From Rikenellaceae bacterium (GTDB lineage Bacteria > Bacteroidota > Bacteroidia > Bacteroidales > Rikenellaceae), in assembly GCA_015059905.1 (NCBI GenBank), contig SUZN01000007.1, positions 1 to 64,000 on the forward strand: 64,000 nt of DNA, in the 5' to 3' direction. Below, one piece after another: positions 62,842 through 64,000 of the stretch. The notes under the pieces are model-generated. The model did not search any database and had not been told where the DNA came from. It worked only from the letters and a program-made list of their open reading frames with translations. How positions within the stretch are numbered: position 1 is the first letter of the stretch; each line of letters starts with the position of its first letter. A program made the translations under genes and the position numbers.

Positions 62842-64000
62842 TTACTTGCGAGCCTTCAACATCTCGGCATTTAACTTCTTCATATTCTCCTGCATCATCT
62901 CGAAGTTGATTGCCTTGCCCTCAACCTTCATTGGAGCAACCTTCTTAACGCCTGCAAATGGAGTACGAGCCTTTGGAGCTACGATGTTGATGTCAGCACC
63001 ACCGTTAGCTGAGGTTACCTTCTTGCCCTCGGCTGGAGTAACCTTGCGAGCTGCCTCAACATTTGTTGCAGACTCCTCGCCTGACCAACCCTTTGTCAAT
63101 ACAACCTCTGATACAACGTGAGTTGAGTGGAGGTATGCACCCCAAGAGCTTGTGTAAACGATGTTAGGATAGTAAACTACGTCATCCAAAGTATAAGACT
63201 TGATAGTGATAGTCTGCTTGTCCTCTGATACCTCAACTGGCAAGTTAGGCCACTTGCTTGGAGTATCCATATCTGTCTCCTTTGGAGTATAGTTAGACAT
63301 ATTCTCCTCATAGTTAGCACCAGCCAAGTGGTATGCGCGTGAAGATGTCCAGTTTGTCAAAGGAGCAATACGGTTGATGTTTACTGGAACGAACAACGAA
63401 CCATCCTCTGCAACCTGCAAGAACCACTTTGGACCAAACTCATACATCAATGGCTCGATGTAAGATGCGTTGTAATCTGGGTGGATGAACAAATCCCAAG
63501 GTGTAGCAAGCTCAAACTCGCTACGCTCACCATCTACCATGCTGAAGTCGAAGCCCCAACCTGTACAAAGGATACGGTTCTGACCGCGTACAGCAGCGTT
63601 GAACTCGTTGATGTTTGTCTTCAACTCTGCGAAGTAAGCATCAGTCATCTCCTTGCTTACGCCTGACTGCTCGTAGAGGTCATATACCTCCTGTGTCAAA
63701 GACTCTGGACAAGTTACGTCACCGATAGTAATCTTAGTCTTAACCTCCTCTGTGCGGTCGTAGAAACCATTTACGCCGTCACCGTCAGGATCGCCATAAG
63801 CCTGCTTGTGGATAGTTGCAGTAGCTGTCCAATCACCTACCAACTCCTCATACAATGGAGACTCGATAGGCTCTGCATCTGGAATACGTGAAGATGAAGC
63901 CTCTGCAACAGCAGATGGGTTCTCCTCCTCGAAGATGCTTGGACGACCCTCCTCGTTCCAGCCCATTACAGCCAAACGTGAAGTTGAGTTCTCGCGAACA
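62842..64000 (-). CDS. Partial CDS of an exported/surface protein, 5' end outside the window
   Basis: The minus-strand reading frame is open to the right edge, so at least 386 residues are seen and the N-terminus is missing. Visible: NGFYDRTEEVKTKITIGDV, MYEFGPKWFLQVAEDGSLFVPVNINRIAPLTNW, ANYEENMSNYTPKETDMD; the C-terminus is a basic helix (MQENMKKLNAEMLKARK). Family not recognised. Strong codon bias and first-gene position suggest a major component of the Omp28/DUF6029/TlpA unit. Confidence 0.75.
   Translation of the reverse strand, partial: VRENSTSRLAVMGWNEEGRPSIFEEENPSAVAEASSSRIPDAEPIESPLYEELVGDWTATATIHKQAYGDPDGDGVNGFYDRTEEVKTKITIGDVTCPESLTQEVYDLYEQSGVSKEMTDAYFAELKTNINEFNAAVRGQNRILCTGWGFDFSMVDGERSEFELATPWDLFIHPDYNASYIEPLMYEFGPKWFLQVAEDGSLFVPVNINRIAPLTNWTSSRAYHLAGANYEENMSNYTPKETDMDTPSKWPNLPVEVSEDKQTITIKSYTLDDVVYYPNIVYTSSWGAYLHSTHVVSEVVLTKGWSGEESATNVEAARKVTPAEGKKVTSANGGADINIVAPKARTPFAGVKKVAPMKVEGKAINFEMMQENMKKLNAEMLKARK

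Noticed and set aside
1..64000. Insertion sequences, prophage, CRISPR, restriction or toxin-antitoxin systems, tRNA genes
   Set aside because: Looked for transposase or integrase motifs, regularly spaced repeats and tRNA TTCGA-type arms; none were seen.

Overview
The window comes from a member of the Bacteroidota, most likely Bacteroidales of gut type. The evidence is the repeated -7 promoter element TAnnTTTG at a short distance upstream of many genes on both strands, the many Lys/Arg-Leu-rich signal peptides and lipoboxes, fused secDF, LytTR regulation, LemA/TPM, Omp28- and DUF6029-type envelope proteins, GH13/GH51/GH2-type glycosidases, Tat-exported Gfo/Idh/MocA oxidoreductases and a Rho factor with a long low-complexity insertion. 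Genus cannot be fixed from the sequence. It is ordinary chromosome: I see no transposase, phage gene, CRISPR array or tRNA.

Layout. 1-519: AT-rich, with what looks like the leader of a strong operon (possibly rRNA) leaving the window leftwards. 520-6574 (+): cytoplasmic GH13 enzyme, TPM-domain protein, LemA, a secreted GH71/GH99-like protein and an NAD(P)-dependent sugar oxidoreductase. 6553-8653 (-): DoxX protein, ribosomal proteins L20 and L35, a lipoprotein. 8908-12727 (+): LolD-like ATPase, DUF2400 protein, tRNA m6A37 methyltransferase, DUF4831 protein, HEAT-like protein. 12724-18357 (-): thioredoxin; then a five-gene operon of degenerate M23 protein, dxr, rseP, radA and an acetyltransferase. 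18648-23147 (+): a lipoprotein paralogous to the one at 7973, a sugar nucleotidyltransferase, an MG2-domain surface protein. 23181-37550 (-): small membrane protein, folP, coaE, YbbR-like protein, secDF, GH51 arabinofuranosidase, dnaK, a small HTH-like protein, two FKBP-like lipoproteins, a 13-repeat LRR lipoprotein, ruvA. 37656-50271, mixed strands: ompH, nucleoside hydrolase, rho, oxidoreductase/isomerase pair, LytTR regulator, cdaA, NifX-like protein, ispE, nucleosidase, and a strongly expressed Fe-S scaffold/GGGtGRT pair. 50638-59416: secreted glycosidase-like lipoprotein, glutaminase-family protein, GH2 enzyme and beta-helix protein, a glycan/peptide scavenging region. 59493-64000 (-): Omp28-type lipoprotein, DUF6029 barrel, TlpA-like thioredoxin and the 3' part of a surface protein cut by the window edge.

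The most unusual objects are an FKBP-like lipoprotein carrying about 62 residues that are almost only Tyr, Asn and Gly, inserted exactly in the FKBP substrate-facing loop (33130-33315); the LRR lipoprotein with a cysteine at the same place in 12 of 13 repeats and a poly-G tract upstream; a pair of uncharacterised paralogous lipoproteins; the Fe-S scaffold/GGGtGRT module; and two copies, in opposite orientation, of a heptamer-array-plus-hairpin repeat, one of which abuts the promoter of the LolD-like gene. Genes were called by reading motifs in the translations; no database search was possible.
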